A DNA stretch of 6,923 nucleotides from Syntrophomonadaceae bacterium (lineage in GTDB: Bacteria > Bacillota_D > Dethiobacteria > DTU022): contig PUNU01000268.1 of assembly GCA_003551865.1 (NCBI GenBank), forward strand, positions 1 through 6,923, given 5' to 3'. A model generated the notes under the pieces. That model searched no databases. It was not told the DNA's origin and saw only the letters and a program-made list of their open reading frames with translations. Of the stretch, positions 6,098 through 6,923 are shown piece by piece; positions within the stretch are counted from its first letter, which is position 1; every line of letters starts with the position of its first letter. The translations under genes were made by a program, and so were the position numbers.

Positions 6098-6923
6098 CTA
6101 AGCCGGGACAATATAAATTGGATTGGAGTATATCCAGGGGCGGGGCTTGCCAAAGCGGGGGCGGTGAAATACTTCCACCCGGTATACACCGGGTCCGGAA
6201 GGTTTAAAGGTCAGCATTTTACCTGTCTGTTCATTGACCACTCTACCGCCGGAGATTAAGCGAACAAGCGGCCGATCACCCGGAGCTTTTACCTCTATTT
6301 TAATTCCTTTTTCAAATTTAACTTCTCCCCCCATAGGCACATGCCTTCCGCTTGCCAGGGCGTAATAGGCAAAATTACCCCCGGGATGGAGGCTGTCAAA
6401 AGAAATAAAACAACGTCCGCCACGCAGGGCGGAAATGATCTGGTTTTTAGCCCTGCCGTGTTCACTGCTCAGCTTTTGTTCAAGGACTATGTAAGTGTTG
6501 ATGGTGTTAAAAATATAACGGTAGGTAAATACGGGTACTTTGAACGGGCCTACGGGATAAAGAGAAGCGTGGGCATCGCTGCTGCCGATGGCGGTAATCC
6601 GGTAACCGGCGGTGGTGTAGCAGTCCCACAATTTGAGGGCCTCGGGGGGAGGTTTGTCCATGGCCGTTTTGCGGTTAAAGAAAAACCAGTAAAGGGTTTT
6701 TAAAGCAGACGGATGGCGCCCACGCCAGTGAGAGGTATAATTCCAGATCTCCATCCCATCGAAGTGAAATACCGGCCAGCACTTCCAGGGATAAGCTTTT
6801 CCCTTTTCAATGTAGCGGGAGCCTTTTTCAAAAGGATGGGCAATAAAACCAAGGCCGCCGGAATCCCTAACCTGATCGATGACCTGCTGGGGGTTGCTTT
6901 CGTGGGATTCAACCATTCTTTCA
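6098..6923 (-). CDS. PHP-domain metal-dependent phosphoesterase-like protein, 5' end cut by window
   Basis: The frame is open to the right edge, so the true start and the N-terminal HxH metal motif are outside; the ATG at 6916 is internal. About 275 residues are visible. Counting from that Met, LGFIAHPF (His27) and GMEIWN (Glu57) and then IGSSDAHA (Asp114, His116) are the later metal-binding motifs of the PHP (polymerase and histidinol phosphatase) fold. PHP proteins hydrolyse phosphate esters using two or three metal ions; the substrate is unknown here. After about residue 170 a beta-rich region follows (VPMGGEVKF...IKIEVKAPG...VYRVEVFH...SNPIYIV), probably an Ig-like C-terminal domain, a pattern also seen in other stand-alone PHP proteins. 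The stop is TAG. Neighbouring gap has its own likely promoter, so a shared function with it is not shown. Confidence 0.87.
   Translation of the reverse strand, partial: ERMVESHESNPQQVIDQVRDSGGLGFIAHPFEKGSRYIEKGKAYPWKCWPVFHFDGMEIWNYTSHWRGRHPSALKTLYWFFFNRKTAMDKPPPEALKLWDCYTTAGYRITAIGSSDAHASLYPVGPFKVPVFTYRYIFNTINTYIVLEQKLSSEHGRAKNQIISALRGGRCFISFDSLHPGGNFAYYALASGRHVPMGGEVKFEKGIKIEVKAPGDRPLVRLISGGRVVNEQTGKMLTFKPSGPGVYRVEVFHRPRFGKPRPWIYSNPIYIVPA

Overview
All recognisable genes in this window lie on the minus strand, so transcription runs from the right edge to the left. The gene content (cupin-type phosphoglucose isomerase, the anaerobic homocysteine-forming sulfurtransferase set, a B12/radical-SAM protein, ferredoxin clusters), the strong AGGAGG ribosome binding sites and the medium GC suggest a strict anaerobe. 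A Clostridia-type Firmicute of the Desulfotomaculum/Pelotomaculum kind is the best guess. This is inference; there is no rRNA or other taxonomic marker here.

In transcription order there are three blocks. (1) Carbon block: the C-terminal part of a PHP-domain protein (6098-6923, cut by the right edge), then a gap with a probable promoter, then NAD-type glyceraldehyde-3-phosphate dehydrogenase (4982-5971) and, 15 bases on, a cupin-type glucose-6-phosphate isomerase (4148-4966). A hairpin plus T-tract at about 4095-4123 closes this unit. (2) Sulfur block: a GTGACG-17-TATAAT promoter with a short leader drives three tightly packed genes. These are a COG1900/DUF39 L-aspartate-semialdehyde sulfurtransferase (2803-4023), its NIL-domain/2x[4Fe-4S] partner (2378-2803, TAATG overlap) and a UPF0280/COG2122 ApbE-like protein (1644-2381, ATGA overlap). 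In methanogens the first two convert aspartate semialdehyde to homocysteine with sulfide, independently of O-acyl-homoserine; the third is a genetically linked partner of unclear chemistry. (3) Downstream block: a 64-base near-perfect palindrome right after the UPF0280 stop, then a gamma-class carbonic anhydrase-like hexapeptide protein (1011-1535) and a B12-binding/radical-SAM protein (1-959, cut by the left edge).

The main biological point is the complete three-gene anaerobic homocysteine cassette in what looks like a bacterium, with its own promoter. The most unusual non-coding feature is the palindrome, which resembles a REP/MITE-type element. No RNA genes, CRISPR arrays, transposase genes or riboswitches were recognised, and no gene-free stretch exceeds about 150 bases.
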